This document shows, piece after piece, positions 42,404-50,848 of a stretch of DNA of 64,000 bases. Origin of the DNA: Dryocola sp032051265 (GTDB lineage Bacteria > Pseudomonadota > Gammaproteobacteria > Enterobacterales > Enterobacteriaceae); contig DAMBYU010000003.1 in the NCBI GenBank assembly GCA_032051265.1, forward strand, positions 372,001 through 436,000. Reading direction: 5' to 3'. How positions within the stretch are numbered: the stretch's first letter is position 1; every line of letters starts with the position of its first letter. Below the pieces are notes generated by a model, which searched no databases, was not told where the DNA came from, and saw only the letters and a program-made list of their open reading frames with translations. Both the position numbers and the translations under genes were made by a program.

Positions 42404-43531
42404 TCAAAGAGAGATGTTTTGTTCTGTTTTAGCGTCAAAAATATGACATTTTTCCATGTCGAACTTGAAATACACCTTACGATGAAGGCCTTTTTGAATC
42501 ATTGGCTTAGCTACATCGGAAGGAATGCGGCAGGTCATTTCAAAGTCATCTACCTTCAAATAGACGAAGAATTCATGACCCATGTTCTCCACGCGAACCA
42601 TCTCACCGCTGCAATGGCTTTCAGCGAACGGCTCATCAGAGACTGAAATGAACTCAGGACGGATGCCGAAGAACACGTCCCGATCTTTATAAGCGGCACA
42701 GCGCTCCTGCTGACGCGCGTTCAGGGCAAGCGTATCCTTGCCTACGCTGATTTGCAGACGCCCCTCTTTTTCGATCAATTTGCTCGGCCGGATGTTCATT
42801 TCCGGCGCGCCAATGAAGCCCGCCACGAACATATTTTTCGGGAAGTGATAGAGGTTATCTGGCGTATCGACCTGCATGATGTGGCCCAGTTTCATCACGC
42901 AGATACGATCTCCCATCGTCATCGCTTCGGTCTGATCGTGGGTGACATAAACGGTGGTCGCTGGTTTGCCGCTTTTTTTAAGCTGTTTGTGCAGATCAGA
43001 GATACGAATGCGCATCGAGGCACGCAGTTTCGCATCCAGGTTAGACAGCGGTTCATCGAACAGGAACACGTCTGGTTTTTTCACAATGGCACGGCCAACG
43101 GCCACACGTTGCGCCTGGCCGCCGGAAAGCTGGCGCGGCAGACGATCCATTAGCTCATCAAGCTCAAGGATTTTCGCCGCTTCATTGACCTGCGCGGTGA
43201 TTTGCTCCTTCGGCATTTTTGAGAGCTTCAGGCCGAAGGCGAGGTTTTCGCGAACGGTCATGTGTGGATAAAGCGCGTAGTTCTGGAACACCATCGCGAT
43301 ACCGCGAGATTTGGGGGCAAGGTTATTCACCACGCGCTCGCCAATTCTTACTTCACCGCCGCTGATGGTTTCAAGGCCAGCCAGCATACGCAGGGTGGTT
43401 GACTTTGCGCAGCCAGACGGGCCGACGATAACCATGAATTCGCCATCAGCAATGGCCAGGTCAATGCCGTGAACTGCCTGGAAGCCGTTGGAGTACACTT
43501 TTTGCAATTTGTTGAAAATGACTTCAGCCAT
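42404..43531 (-). CDS. togA: Oligogalacturonide ABC transporter ATPase TogA
   Basis: This is the energising subunit of the importer, of the CUT1/MalK type. The 375-residue protein has Walker A VGPSGCAKSTTLR (Ala replaces the usual Gly before Lys), a Q loop (VFQNYALYPHMTV), the signature LSGGQAQRVAVGRAI, Walker B FLFDEPLSNLD and the switch His in YVTHDQTEA. A C-terminal TOBE-like domain of about 130 residues follows. It is 13 bp before togB. Confidence 0.94.
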   Translation of the reverse strand: MAEVIFNKLQKVYSNGFQAVHGIDLAIADGEFMVIVGPSGCAKSTTLRMLAGLETISGGEVRIGERVVNNLAPKSRGIAMVFQNYALYPHMTVRENLAFGLKLSKMPKEQITAQVNEAAKILELDELMDRLPRQLSGGQAQRVAVGRAIVKKPDVFLFDEPLSNLDAKLRASMRIRISDLHKQLKKSGKPATTVYVTHDQTEAMTMGDRICVMKLGHIMQVDTPDNLYHFPKNMFVAGFIGAPEMNIRPSKLIEKEGRLQISVGKDTLALNARQQERCAAYKDRDVFFGIRPEFISVSDEPFAESHCSGEMVRVENMGHEFFVYLKVDDFEMTCRIPSDVAKPMIQKGLHRKVYFKFDMEKCHIFDAKTEQNISL

Positions 43532-43544
43532 GATATTCCCTCAC

Positions 43545-44459
43545 TTAACCTTTAATTCCGCTGCTGGTCACGCCCTGTACAAAGTAGCGTTGAGCCAGGA
43601 AGAAGATGATGATTGACGGCAGAATGGAGATGCTCGCCATTGCCAGAATTTCGTTCCATGGTGCCCCCTCGGTCACGTCGATAGACATTTTGAGCGCCAG
43701 GGCAATCGGGTATTTGTCCACGCTGTAGACATAAATCAGCGGCCCGATAAAGTCGTTCATTGACCACATGAACTGGAACAGGGCGACGGAGATAATGGCC
43801 GGTTTCAGAATCGGCACCACTACGTACCACAGCACCTGGAAAGAGTTACAGCCATCGATCTGAGCGGCTTCTTCCATGTCACGCGGCACGCCGCGCAGGA
43901 ACTGGATAAGCATGAAGACGAAGAACCCTTGTGTCGCGAACGCCAGCGGCAGATAAAGCGGCAGGTAGCTGTTGAGCATGCCCATTTCACGGAACATCAG
44001 GTACTGAGGAATTAACAGCACGGTGCTTGGCAGCAGCATGGTGGTAATCAGGGTGGCGAACCAAAACTTCTTAAACGGGATCTCAAAACGGGCAAAGCCG
44101 TAAGCGACGATTGTTGAAGAGATAATGGTTAAAATCACTTTTGGAATCACATACTGGAAGGTGTTCCACATATAGTGCCCAAAAGTGTACTCGGTGCCGG
44201 TTTTCCAGCCGTTGACGAAGCCGTCGCTGGTTGGGTGGGCGGGCCACAGGCCGAGCGTGGTAAAGATCTCGTGGTTTGGCTTAAAAGATGCCGAGAACAT
44301 CCACACCAGCGGATAAAGCATCAGCAAACCGACCGCGAGTAAAATGACGTAGCGGATTGCACGGCTAATTTTTTCACGACGCAAAGTGCGCTGGACTTCC
44401 TGTTCAGCAAGATCCGCAGCGTTGCTTACCGGTAACTGGCTTGGTTGAATATCAGCCAT
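43545..44459 (-). CDS. togN: Oligogalacturonide ABC transporter permease TogN
   Basis: This is an inner-membrane permease of the CUT1 family (MalG type). The start at 44459 (MADIQPSQLP) has GGGAGG 5 bp upstream and overlaps the togM stop by 8 bp. The 304 residues have an N-terminal cytoplasmic tail, six predicted membrane helices and the EAA coupling loop EEAAQIDGCNSFQVLWYVV. Confidence 0.93.
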   Translation of the reverse strand: MADIQPSQLPVSNAADLAEQEVQRTLRREKISRAIRYVILLAVGLLMLYPLVWMFSASFKPNHEIFTTLGLWPAHPTSDGFVNGWKTGTEYTFGHYMWNTFQYVIPKVILTIISSTIVAYGFARFEIPFKKFWFATLITTMLLPSTVLLIPQYLMFREMGMLNSYLPLYLPLAFATQGFFVFMLIQFLRGVPRDMEEAAQIDGCNSFQVLWYVVVPILKPAIISVALFQFMWSMNDFIGPLIYVYSVDKYPIALALKMSIDVTEGAPWNEILAMASISILPSIIIFFLAQRYFVQGVTSSGIKG

Positions 44460-45342
44460 TTTTGCCTCCCTTATCGGCAGAGTAGAACACCCAGTATTTC
44501 GACGATTTAAAGGCGATGGAGGCAAAGACCGCCACGACCAGGAACAGCACCCATGCCAGCGCTGCGCCGTAACCCATATCGAAGTATTTAAACGCCGTAT
44601 CGTAGATGTAGAGCGAGAACAGATAGGTGTAGTGAGTCGGGCCGCCGCCGGTAATGATGTATGGCGCGGTAAACTCCTGGAATGCCTGGGTCGTCTGCAT
44701 AATGAAGTTGAAGAAGATGACTGGCGTAATCAGCGGCACGGTCACTTTCATGAACATTTGCCATTTGGAGGCGCCGTCGATCATCGCCGCTTCGTACTGG
44801 GACTGCGGCACGTTTTGCAGCGCGGCAAGGAAGATGACCATTGCCGAACCAAACTGCCATACGCGCAACAGCGTTACGGACATCAGCGCCAGAGACGGCT
44901 CGCCCAGCCAGTTCACCGGATCTAAACCGAACACGCCAATAAAGCTATTCAGTAGCCCATCAATGGCAAACAAAGCGCGCCACAGAACGGCGATAGCCAC
45001 GGAGCTGCCGAGAATAGAAGGAATGTAATAAGCGGTACGGAAGAAGCCTATTCCACGCAGCTTAAAGTTAAGAACAAATGCGATGCCGAGGGCAAAGGCA
45101 AGCTTCAAAGGGATGGTTAAAAAAACGTACGCGAAGGTCACGCCCATTGATTTCCAGAAGAGTGAATCTTCCGTCAACATGTAGCGATAGTTTTCAATAC
45201 CGGTGAAAACCGGCGGATTCATCAAGTCATACTCGGTAAAACTGAGGAAGAAAGATGAAACAAACGGGAAGGCGGTAAAGACAAGCAGCCCTATTATATA
45301 GGGCGATATCCACGCCAGCCCCAACATCTTGTTTTCATTCAT
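44452..45342 (-). CDS. togM: Oligogalacturonide ABC transporter permease TogM
   Basis: This is the MalF-type permease partner of TogN. The 296-residue protein starts MNENKMLGLAWISPYIIGLL, has six membrane helices and the EAA loop YEAAMIDGASKWQMFMKVTV. It is the first gene of togMNAB, with KdgR operators and a CRP half-site about 230-320 bp upstream. Confidence 0.93.
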   Translation of the reverse strand: MNENKMLGLAWISPYIIGLLVFTAFPFVSSFFLSFTEYDLMNPPVFTGIENYRYMLTEDSLFWKSMGVTFAYVFLTIPLKLAFALGIAFVLNFKLRGIGFFRTAYYIPSILGSSVAIAVLWRALFAIDGLLNSFIGVFGLDPVNWLGEPSLALMSVTLLRVWQFGSAMVIFLAALQNVPQSQYEAAMIDGASKWQMFMKVTVPLITPVIFFNFIMQTTQAFQEFTAPYIITGGGPTHYTYLFSLYIYDTAFKYFDMGYGAALAWVLFLVVAVFASIAFKSSKYWVFYSADKGGKNG

Positions 45343-45662
45343 ACGTACCTACCTGGCAGTCAATGGTTTAAAAACAGTTGTGACAAATTCGTTGTGAAAA
45401 CGCATCGTTTCCTGAGCCCGCGAATGGGAAGCGTTAATGCTTCCCTGCAACGCATCTTCTGCTTCGTAAAATAAATCTTTTATTTCAAGATGATAATCTT
45501 ATTTATATCGCTTTTGTCTCTGGCTGATGCTGTGAGTTTCATTAACTAACAAACCACGGTTCCTGATTTATAAAACAGCGTTTTAATTCATCTTATTACT
45601 ATTTGTAACCACGTCATTCTATAAATGACGGAAATGTGATCAGAGTCGAAACGCTGTTTCGA
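45343..45662 (-). promoter_or_regulatory. togMNAB control region: two KdgR palindromes, CRP half-site, leader hairpin
   Basis: Two KdgR-type palindromes are present: TAAAAC-AGC-GTTTTA (45571-45585) and TCGAAAC-GCT-GTTTCGA (45646-45662, perfect 7-bp arms). AAATGTGATC (45632-45641) is a perfect CRP half-site next to the second. Closer to togM, GGGAAGC-gttaat-GCTTCCC (45426-45445) could form a hairpin in a leader of 200 nt or more. The exact promoter was not resolved. Confidence 0.65.
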
Positions 45663-46032
45663 TTATTTGAAGTGGGTGAGGATTTTGCCCGGAAGCGAAT
45701 CTATTTCTTGAATAAAAGCCAGTTGCGAAACTGCAAGAGATGGTAGTTGTTTTTGAGAGTAATCTTAGGAATAATGGACCTTCCTTTAAGGCACTTTTTA
45801 ACCAACATTCAGTATTTGTAAAGGTGAACGCAGCAGCGGTTGCGTAGCAAAATTTCTGTCATGGCAACGCGTTACATTTAACAGTGATATTCACAAGGAA
45901 AAGGTGTGCTGCATACCCCCGGCTTAAAAAACAACCCCCTCTTGTTTATCCTGCGCACGTCGCACGAAGCTCTTTTTTCGTGCCCGGCATTTAATTCAGG
46001 TCATTTTTCAACCAACCTTTAAGCGGCCAGTT
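45663..46032 (+). promoter_or_regulatory. Upstream region of the FepE-type gene
   Basis: These 370 bp are non-coding. No operator or clear promoter could be identified. No KdgR-type dyad lies closer to the FepE-type gene than the one ending at 45662. Confidence 0.3.
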
Positions 46033-47169
46033 ATGTCTTCTATTGAAGTAAAATCCAGTCAGTTAGAAAATGCTTCTCCCTATCGGATGCTACCTGCTCC
46101 CCGTGAAGAGATAGATTTACTTAATATCCTGGCGACACTGTTTGCCGCAAGAAAGCAGATTGTTGCTATTACGCTTATCTTCGCTCTGGCGGGGTTGGCG
46201 GCAAGTTTCCTGCTGCCACAGAAATGGACCAGCCAGGCAATCATCACCGCGCCTGAAAATGAGCAGGTGATTGAGCTGCGCCGCGCGATGATCAATATGA
46301 CGGTGCTGGGCGTGGATGCGAAGGTTGAAGCAGGCGCCATCTACAATTTGTTTTTGAAAAAGTTTGATTCCCAGGCGCTGCGTGAGCAGTTCCTCGCTCA
46401 GTCTCCTTATGTCCAGGCGCTGATGAACAATCAGGACGTGGATAGCAGCGAGCTGCATCGGGCGATTGTTAGCGTGTCGAATAAATTTAAAGCTCAGAAC
46501 AACATAGATCCGAAAAAAGCAGATAACGCGCCTTATGCTTCCTGGACCCTGAGTTTCGTTGCCCCTGACGCAGGCGATGCCCAGCAGGTGCTGCAGAACT
46601 ACATTCAGTTTATTAGCGCTGAGGTGAATAAAGATGTGCTGCAGAATCTGAAAAATGCAGTTGAGCTAAAAATTGCGTTTGAGAAAGACAAGCTGCTGCT
46701 GGACCGCACGCTGCTGGAAAACCAGCATAACGTTAACGTGCAGCGTCTGGGTTACTCGTTACAGGTGGCCAATGCGGCCGGCATCAAAAAACCTGTCTAC
46801 AGCAACGGCCAGGCGGTGAAAGACGATCCCGACTACTCCGTCGCGCTGGGTGCCGATGGTTTAGCGGAAAAGCTAAAGATTGAGCAGTCCATTAAGGATG
46901 TCGCCGAGCTGAATACCTCGATGCAGAACCGTGAACATTTACTTGCCCAGCTGGAAACCGTCAATATTGGTAATGTGGATTTCACGCCGTACAAATACCA
47001 GATGCAGCCTTCTTTGCCGGTAACAAAAGATGGCCCGCGTAAGTCATTAATTATTGTGCTTGCAGCGCTTTTAGGTTTGATGGTCGCAGCCGGTACGGTG
47101 CTGGTGCGTCACGCCATAGGCAGCCGCATGGAAATGGAAAATAATCTGAAGATGGAAAAGATCGTCTAA
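46033..47169 (+). CDS. fepE: FepE/Wzz-type polysaccharide chain-length regulator
   Basis: This inner-membrane polysaccharide co-polymerase probably sets very long O-antigen modal length. The 378-residue protein equals E. coli FepE in size (377). It has a short cytoplasmic N-terminus (EIDLLNILATLFAARKQIVA), TM1 at about 43-61, and a large periplasmic coiled-coil domain including NAAGIKKPVYSNGQAVKDDP, a stretch shared with FepE. TM2 is at about 336-358. E. coli fepE lies in the enterobactin region, so its location in a pectin locus is unusual. Target polysaccharide is an inference. Confidence 0.88.
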   Translation: MSSIEVKSSQLENASPYRMLPAPREEIDLLNILATLFAARKQIVAITLIFALAGLAASFLLPQKWTSQAIITAPENEQVIELRRAMINMTVLGVDAKVEAGAIYNLFLKKFDSQALREQFLAQSPYVQALMNNQDVDSSELHRAIVSVSNKFKAQNNIDPKKADNAPYASWTLSFVAPDAGDAQQVLQNYIQFISAEVNKDVLQNLKNAVELKIAFEKDKLLLDRTLLENQHNVNVQRLGYSLQVANAAGIKKPVYSNGQAVKDDPDYSVALGADGLAEKLKIEQSIKDVAELNTSMQNREHLLAQLETVNIGNVDFTPYKYQMQPSLPVTKDGPRKSLIIVLAALLGLMVAAGTVLVRHAIGSRMEMENNLKMEKIV

Positions 47170-47184
47170 GGGCGGTTTTACTTT

Positions 47185-47257
47185 TAATCTAAACGGTTCC
47201 GCAAGGAGCCGTTTAGATTAATGACAAACACCCGAAAAGCGTGGTTTGCGGGTGTTT
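47185..47257. other. Two large hairpins between convergent fepE and kdgF
   Basis: TAATCTAAACGGTTCC and GGAGCCGTTTAGATTA (47185-47220) form a 16-bp stem with one G-U pair and a GCAA tetraloop. AAACACCCG and CGGGTGTTT (47226-47257) form a second 9-bp stem. Neither has a long T-run on either strand. They may together end both transcripts or protect their 3' ends. Confidence 0.55.
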
Positions 47258-47286
47258 GGGAAATCAGAAGAGATAACTCTTTGAGC

Positions 47287-47610
47287 CTACTTCAGGAAAT
47301 CTTCACGCATTGGCGTGAAGGTATCCAGCAGCGTACCTGCCGCCAGGCACACACAGCCGTGCATCACATGCGGCTCTTTATATAGCGTATCGCCCGCTTT
47401 TACCCTGTGGACTTCCTCGCCGATGGTGAACTCGAATTCACCGGACAACACATAAGTCAGCTGCTCATGCGGATGATTATGCATGGGACCAACTGCACCC
47501 GTTTCGAAGTTAACCTGAACCGCCATCATTTGCCCGCCGTGCGCCAGAATGCGGCGGCTCACGCCTGCGCCGAGATCGTCCAGAGTGGTGTCTTTAAAAA
47601 AGGTAAACAT
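47287..47610 (-). CDS. kdgF: KdgF, cupin for unsaturated uronate ring opening
   Basis: KdgF speeds conversion of the unsaturated galacturonate released by Ogl to its linear keto form. The start at 47610 (MFTFFKDTTLDD) has AAGGA at 8 bp. A longer frame reaches into the KdgR operator and is unlikely to be translated. The 107-residue cupin has metal-binding motif HNHPHEQLTYVLSGEFEF and the second motif EPHVMHGCV. Confidence 0.9.
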   Translation of the reverse strand: MFTFFKDTTLDDLGAGVSRRILAHGGQMMAVQVNFETGAVGPMHNHPHEQLTYVLSGEFEFTIGEEVHRVKAGDTLYKEPHVMHGCVCLAAGTLLDTFTPMREDFLK

Positions 47611-47628
47611 TCGCAGATCCTTATCTAT

Positions 47629-47645
47629 GTGAAACATTGTTTCAT
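47629..47645 (-). promoter_or_regulatory. KdgR operator of kdgF
   Basis: GTGAAACATTGTTTCAT contains the perfect palindrome TGAAAC-ATT-GTTTCA, the best KdgR-type match in the window. It ends 20 bp before the kdgF start codon. Confidence 0.8.
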
Positions 47646-47772
47646 TTTTGTAATCGTATCGCGAAAAGGATCTTTACGATAGCTCACCGCTAATAATTGT
47701 CGCGGGGATCACGCTTTCATTGTCTGGTGAACCTGCTATAACCGGGGAACAGACAGCAAAAGGTGATAAAGC

Positions 47773-48471
47773 ATGAAAACGATAGGCCTGATTGGCGGCA
47801 TGAGCTGGGAGTCTACTATTCCTTATTACCGCCTGATCAATGAAGGCGTGAAGGCACGTCTGGGCGGACTGCACTCGGCGAAGATCCTCCTGCACAGCGT
47901 GGATTTCCATGAAATTGAAGCCTGCCAGTCCAGTGGGGAATGGGATAAAGCGGGAACGATGCTGGCGGATGCCGCGCTGGGGCTACAAAAAGCGGGTGCA
48001 CAAGGCATCGTGCTGTGTACGAATACCATGCACAAAGTGGCGAACCATATTGAATCACGCTGCGATTTGCCGTTCCTGCATATCGCGGACGCGACCGGCA
48101 GAGCGATTGCTGCACAGGGAGTAAAAAAGGTGGCGCTGCTGGGCACGCGTTACACGATGGAGCAGGATTTTTATCGCGGTCGTTTAAGCGCGCAATTTGG
48201 CATTGAGTCATTAATTCCGCCTGAGCCGCAGCGCCTGCGCATTAACGAGATTATTTTTGCGCAGCTGTGCCTCGGTAAAATCACCGCAGAATCGAAACGC
48301 TATTATCAGCAGGCGATCGCCGACCTTCAGCAGCAGGGCGCACAGGGGGTAATTTTCGGCTGTACGGAAATTGGCCTGCTGCTGCAACAGCAGGATTGTC
48401 CGCTGCCCGTATTTGATACGGCGGCAATTCACGCGGAAGATGCCGTCAACTTTATGCTCGGTAAGCAGTAA
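47773..48471 (+). CDS. ygeA: Amino-acid racemase YgeA (Asp/Glu racemase family)
   Basis: This is a PLP-independent two-cysteine racemase. E. coli YgeA acts on several amino acids, homoserine being a reported substrate. The 232-residue protein keeps both catalytic cysteines: Cys82 (VLCTNTMHKVA) and Cys197 (FGCTEIGLL). The start MKTIGLIGGMSWESTIPYYR is identical in style to E. coli. It is divergent from kdgF and starts the conserved lysA-region block. Confidence 0.92.
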   Translation: MKTIGLIGGMSWESTIPYYRLINEGVKARLGGLHSAKILLHSVDFHEIEACQSSGEWDKAGTMLADAALGLQKAGAQGIVLCTNTMHKVANHIESRCDLPFLHIADATGRAIAAQGVKKVALLGTRYTMEQDFYRGRLSAQFGIESLIPPEPQRLRINEIIFAQLCLGKITAESKRYYQQAIADLQQQGAQGVIFGCTEIGLLLQQQDCPLPVFDTAAIHAEDAVNFMLGKQ

Positions 48472-48615
48472 TTTTTTCTTTGCCGCATTCTGTGTTATAA
48501 ATTTGTTACGCAGCGCACATTATTTCAAAAAGCTGCACCTCTGAAATCCCCACGAATCTGGCGGCCGAGCTTATGCTCTCCGCCTTTTGTCAAATCTGTA
48601 TCCGGGAGTTATTCC

Positions 48616-49782
48616 ATGCCTGTTTCCTTACTGGCGCTGGCGATGAGTGCGTTTGCCATCGGCACGACGGAGTTTGTCATTATGGGCCTGCTGCCCGACG
48701 TAGCCGGGGATCTTCATATTTCCATTCCCACCGCCGGCTGGTTAATCAGCGGCTATGCGCTGGGCGTGGCGATTGGCGCACCGATCATGGCGCTACTCAC
48801 CGCGCGGCTGCCGCGCAAACTGTCGCTGGTGCTGTTGATGGTGATATTTATCATCGGAAACCTGCTGTGTGCCGCAGCGATCTCTTATAACTTCCTGATG
48901 CTGGCGCGCATTATTACCGCGCTTTGCCACGGGGCTTTCTTTGGCATTGGGGCCGTGGTGGCGGCAGGTCTTGTGGCGCCCAACCGCAAAGCTTCGGCAG
49001 TGGCGCTGATGTTTACCGGCTTAACCCTTGCCAACGTGCTAGGCGTGCCGATTGGCACCTGGTTTGGACAACTGTACGGCTGGCGCTCTACTTTTTGGGG
49101 CGTGGCGGCGATCGGCGTGATTGCGTTTATCGCGCTGATTGTCAGCCTGCCGGCGCAAAAAGATGAAGCGCCAACGGATTTAAAACGCGAGGTTAGCGCG
49201 CTGGGCAACGGCAAGCTGTGGCTTTCGCTGTCGATGACGGTCTTCTTTGCCGCAGCAATGTTCGCGCTGTTTAGCTACGTGGCGCCGATGCTGTTGCAGG
49301 TGACGGGCGTTACGCACCAGGGCGTGAGCTGGACGCTGTTCCTGATGGGCGCGGGACTGACCGTGGGAAATATTTTGGGCGGGCGCCTGGCCGACTGGAA
49401 AGTCTCTGTCAGCCTGATGCTGAGCTTTACCTTTATCGCCATTTTCTCGCTGCTGTTCCGCTGGACCAGCCACGGCATGTGGCTGGCTGAAATCACGCTG
49501 TTTTTATGGTCGATGGCGGCGTTTGCCACCGTTCCGGCACTGCAAATCAACGTGGTGCTGCACGGCAAAGATGCGCCAAACCTGGTCTCCACGCTGAATA
49601 TTGCCGCCTTTAACGTGGGCAATGCGTTAGGGGCGTGGGTGGGCGGTACGGTTATCGATCGCGGCTATGGTTTAACCGCCGTACCGGTGGCCGCCGCAGG
49701 GCTGGCGGTAATTGGGCTGATAATCTGCCTGATTAACTTTAGCAACGGCACCGGCCACCATCAGCCGGCGACCGAACAATAA
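48616..49782 (+). CDS. MFS transporter, DHA1 family (AraJ/YdhP-like)
   Basis: This is a drug/sugar efflux-type secondary transporter of 388 residues with twelve predicted membrane helices. The N-terminal motif SAFAIGTTEFVIMGLLPDVA and motif A GAPIMALLTARLPRKLS define the AraJ/YdhP/YdeA branch of DHA1. The substrate is unknown. It ends 1 bp from the lysR stop on the opposite strand. E. coli has the arabinose importer araE near here, but this protein is not AraE, which belongs to the sugar-porter family. Confidence 0.85.
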   Translation: MPVSLLALAMSAFAIGTTEFVIMGLLPDVAGDLHISIPTAGWLISGYALGVAIGAPIMALLTARLPRKLSLVLLMVIFIIGNLLCAAAISYNFLMLARIITALCHGAFFGIGAVVAAGLVAPNRKASAVALMFTGLTLANVLGVPIGTWFGQLYGWRSTFWGVAAIGVIAFIALIVSLPAQKDEAPTDLKREVSALGNGKLWLSLSMTVFFAAAMFALFSYVAPMLLQVTGVTHQGVSWTLFLMGAGLTVGNILGGRLADWKVSVSLMLSFTFIAIFSLLFRWTSHGMWLAEITLFLWSMAAFATVPALQINVVLHGKDAPNLVSTLNIAAFNVGNALGAWVGGTVIDRGYGLTAVPVAAAGLAVIGLIICLINFSNGTGHHQPATEQ

Positions 49783-49783
49783 G

Positions 49784-50707
49784 TCAGGCATCAAGCAGCG
49801 CCTTTAGCGGGTCGGTATAAATATGCATGTTGTTATGCAGATGCTTGCTAAAGGCGCTGACCAGCGCAGAGGCGGGGCGGTGCAGGGGGCGAATCAGGCT
49901 CACGGTAAAAGGCACCGCCACGCTGAAACGCCGGGCGACAACGCCGCTTGCGGCATAATCCAGCGCCGTAAGCGGGTTGACCACCGAAACGCCCGCCCCC
50001 GCCCGCACCATGGCGCAAACCGAAGCCGCGCTGTGCGTTTCCACGACCATCCTGCGTTTGACATCATGCTCCTGAAAAAGCGCATCCAGAAGCTGCCGGT
50101 AGCTGTCGGTACGCGACAGGCTAATGTAGTTTTCCCCGGCAAAATCCTGCGGCGTCAGCGCCTCTTTATGAGCCAGACGATGCCCGGCGGGCAGCACGCA
50201 AACTTCGTTTAATGTCAGCAAAGTCTGGCGCTCCGTGCCTGCGGGCGTGGAGATATTTTCCGTCAGGCCTAAATCGTGACGCTGTGCGGAGAGCCACTCC
50301 TCAAGCAGCGGCGACTCCTGCGGCACAATATTCAGGCTCAGTTCCGGGTAACGCGCCAGGAAAGGTTGCACCAGCAGCGGCAGAAAAGACTGGGAGAAGA
50401 CCGGCAGACAGGCGATGGAGAGTTCGCCCTGACGAAATTCACGCAGGCTTTCCGCGGCGTTGACGATTCTGTCCAGCCCATACCACGAGCGCTGCACCTC
50501 TTCAAAAAGCCGCAGTCCCTGCACCGTGGGATGTAAGCGCCCGCGGCTGCGTTCAAATAATTGCAGGCCAATGAGCTTTTCAAGGCGAGCCAGCTCCCGG
50601 CTGACGGTAGGCTGCGAGGTGTGCAGCAACCCCGCCGCCTCGGTAAGGTTTCCGGCGGTCATCACCGCATGAAAAATTTCGATATGGCGCAGCGTTACGG
50701 ATGGCAT
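49784..50707 (-). CDS. lysR: Transcriptional activator of lysA, LysR
   Basis: LysR activates lysA when lysine is low and represses itself. The start at 50707 (MPSVTLRHIEIFHAVM) matches the E. coli N-terminus and gives 307 residues; a longer frame to 50755 has no family counterpart. It has the winged helix-turn-helix LTEAAGLLHTSQPTVSRELA and a LysR substrate-binding domain with LSIACLPVFSQSFLP. Confidence 0.95.
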   Translation of the reverse strand: MPSVTLRHIEIFHAVMTAGNLTEAAGLLHTSQPTVSRELARLEKLIGLQLFERSRGRLHPTVQGLRLFEEVQRSWYGLDRIVNAAESLREFRQGELSIACLPVFSQSFLPLLVQPFLARYPELSLNIVPQESPLLEEWLSAQRHDLGLTENISTPAGTERQTLLTLNEVCVLPAGHRLAHKEALTPQDFAGENYISLSRTDSYRQLLDALFQEHDVKRRMVVETHSAASVCAMVRAGAGVSVVNPLTALDYAASGVVARRFSVAVPFTVSLIRPLHRPASALVSAFSKHLHNNMHIYTDPLKALLDA

Positions 50708-50848
50708 GGCTGGTTTCTTCTCCCTGGCTCCTTCGGGACGAGGGCGCTTGTCCATATCATATATGAATAGACTGGCCAGAAATCGATATTTTTTCTTCAG
50801 TTCGGGCTGTGGCGTAATAAACCAAATAATTTAATACCGGAGCCAACT
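50708..50848. promoter_or_regulatory. lysR/lysA divergent control region
   Basis: This 141-bp gap between divergent lysR and lysA must contain the LysR binding sites. A CATATATG palindrome within ATATCATATATGAATAG (about 50756-50772) is the most symmetrical element. lysA has GGAG 7 bp before its ATG. Confidence 0.45.

Noticed and set aside
45391..45411. GTGAAAACGCATCGTTTC considered as another KdgR site
   Set aside because: The arms are separated by more bases than in the GAAAC-N3-GTTTC sites, so the geometry is wrong.
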